15,065 nucleotides of DNA from an uncultured beta proteobacterium (GTDB lineage Bacteria; Pseudomonadota; Gammaproteobacteria; Burkholderiales; Rhodocyclaceae): assembly GCA_903910495.1 (NCBI GenBank), contig CAIVZW010000526.1, positions 1-15,065 on the forward strand, given 5' to 3'. Both the position numbers and the translations under genes were made by a program. Positions 14,739-15,065 of this stretch are shown here, piece after piece. Every line of letters begins with the position of its first letter. Position 1 is the first letter of the stretch. The notes under the pieces are model-generated. The model was not told where the DNA came from, did not search any database, and worked only from the letters and a program-made list of their open reading frames with translations.

Positions 14739-15065
14739 TCAGGCGTCCGGCAGCGCCAGCCCCGTCGAACGCGGGCATACCGACCTGGGATATTCGCGCG
14801 AGGTGTCAATGCATCCTCCCGCCACATAGACCCCACCGGGTTCTCGCAGTCGCATCATTTGTGCAAGAATTGCCTGCACTTCCTCAGGATTGCTCATTGA
14901 GGCATGAACCCGGTCTTCGACAACGGATTCGTCCATTTTCAGATTGCCCTCTGCGTCACGGTAGGTGCCATTTCTCCAGTGGTAGATCTCCAGAGATTTG
15001 CTGGTCAGCGTGTAGGGCTGGTGGCTTTTCCAGAAGTTGGCGAACAGGCCGCCTCCGAGATAGAA
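14739..15065 (-). CDS. C-terminal part of an unidentified protein, running off the window
   Basis: The minus-strand frame is open from the window edge (15065) to a TGA at 14739-14741, giving 108 residues with no start needed inside the window. An internal ATG at 14936 would give only 65 residues, and the sequence upstream of it looks coding (for example FWKSHQPYTLTSKSLEIYHW). I do not recognise the family. The visible part is soluble and mixed polar, with DESVVEDRVHASMSNPEEVQAIL as a likely helix and a C-terminal tail holding two cysteines (GGCID and SVCPRS). There is no membrane segment and no catalytic motif I can name. The stop codon lies 37 bases from the putative mini-element end at 14702. 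Confidence 0.55.
   Translation of the reverse strand, partial: FYLGGGLFANFWKSHQPYTLTSKSLEIYHWRNGTYRDAEGNLKMDESVVEDRVHASMSNPEEVQAILAQMMRLREPGGVYVAGGCIDTSREYPRSVCPRSTGLALPDA

Noticed and set aside
14640..14900. Plus-strand open frame of 86 codons starting in the repeat
   Set aside because: Its first residues (LDSGFRRNDG) are simply the translation of the common palindromic repeat; the rest is antisense to the partial gene at the right edge.
1..15065. CRISPR array, tRNA/rRNA genes, prophage or toxin-antitoxin/defence system
   Set aside because: I looked for regularly spaced repeats, tRNA-like cloverleaf sequences, integrase or transposase motifs and small paired toxin-like frames and saw none.

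Overview
The window looks like a stretch of a betaproteobacterial chromosome, most likely of the Rhodocyclales (Dechloromonas/Azonexus/Accumulibacter-like). This is inferred from the protein sequences and gene order; no search was run. Two blocks match arrangements known from E. coli: a cold-shock gene divergent from clpS-clpA, and rpmB-rpmG next to radC, which is divergent from coaBC-dut. Almost everything is housekeeping. I found no defence island, prophage, CRISPR array, rRNA, tRNA or new multi-gene system.

Layout, left to right. A large minus-strand gene encodes a class III (Bacillus-type) fructose-1,6-bisphosphatase (26-1993). A 325-base intergenic region separates it from a divergent Kup potassium transporter (2319-4205). 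Convergent to kup lies the minus-strand clpS-clpA pair (6824 down to 4257), in which the clpA start codon directly follows the clpS stop. Divergent from clpS is a CspD/CspA-like cold-shock gene (7061-7264) with a long leader and a clear intrinsic terminator.

Next come three plus-strand genes: a periplasmic BepA-type M48 metalloprotease with a TPR tail (7401-8870), a TusA-family sulfur carrier (8903-9130), and a fused PabB-PabC protein (9170-10960) covering two steps of p-aminobenzoate synthesis. The last runs almost end to end into a minus-strand group, transcribed in the order coaBC, a 64-residue tail-anchored membrane protein, dut, yjbQ (13238 down to 10965). radC (13298-13975) is divergent from coaBC and is followed by the rpmB-rpmG ribosomal protein operon, with its own promoter and a strong terminator.

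The accessory-looking part is the right end. After the rpmG terminator there is a roughly 160-base non-coding segment (about 14541-14702) with imperfect inverted termini and nested palindromes of the widespread GGCGAAAGCC type. It looks like a small non-autonomous element (MITE/REP-like). Beyond it is the C-terminal part of an unrecognised minus-strand gene that runs off the window.

The most useful items to follow up are the putative mini-element, the unidentified partial gene beside it, the uncharacterised tail-anchored protein inside the coaBC-dut operon, the class III FBPase in an apparently proteobacterial genome, and the leader structures around clpS/csp.
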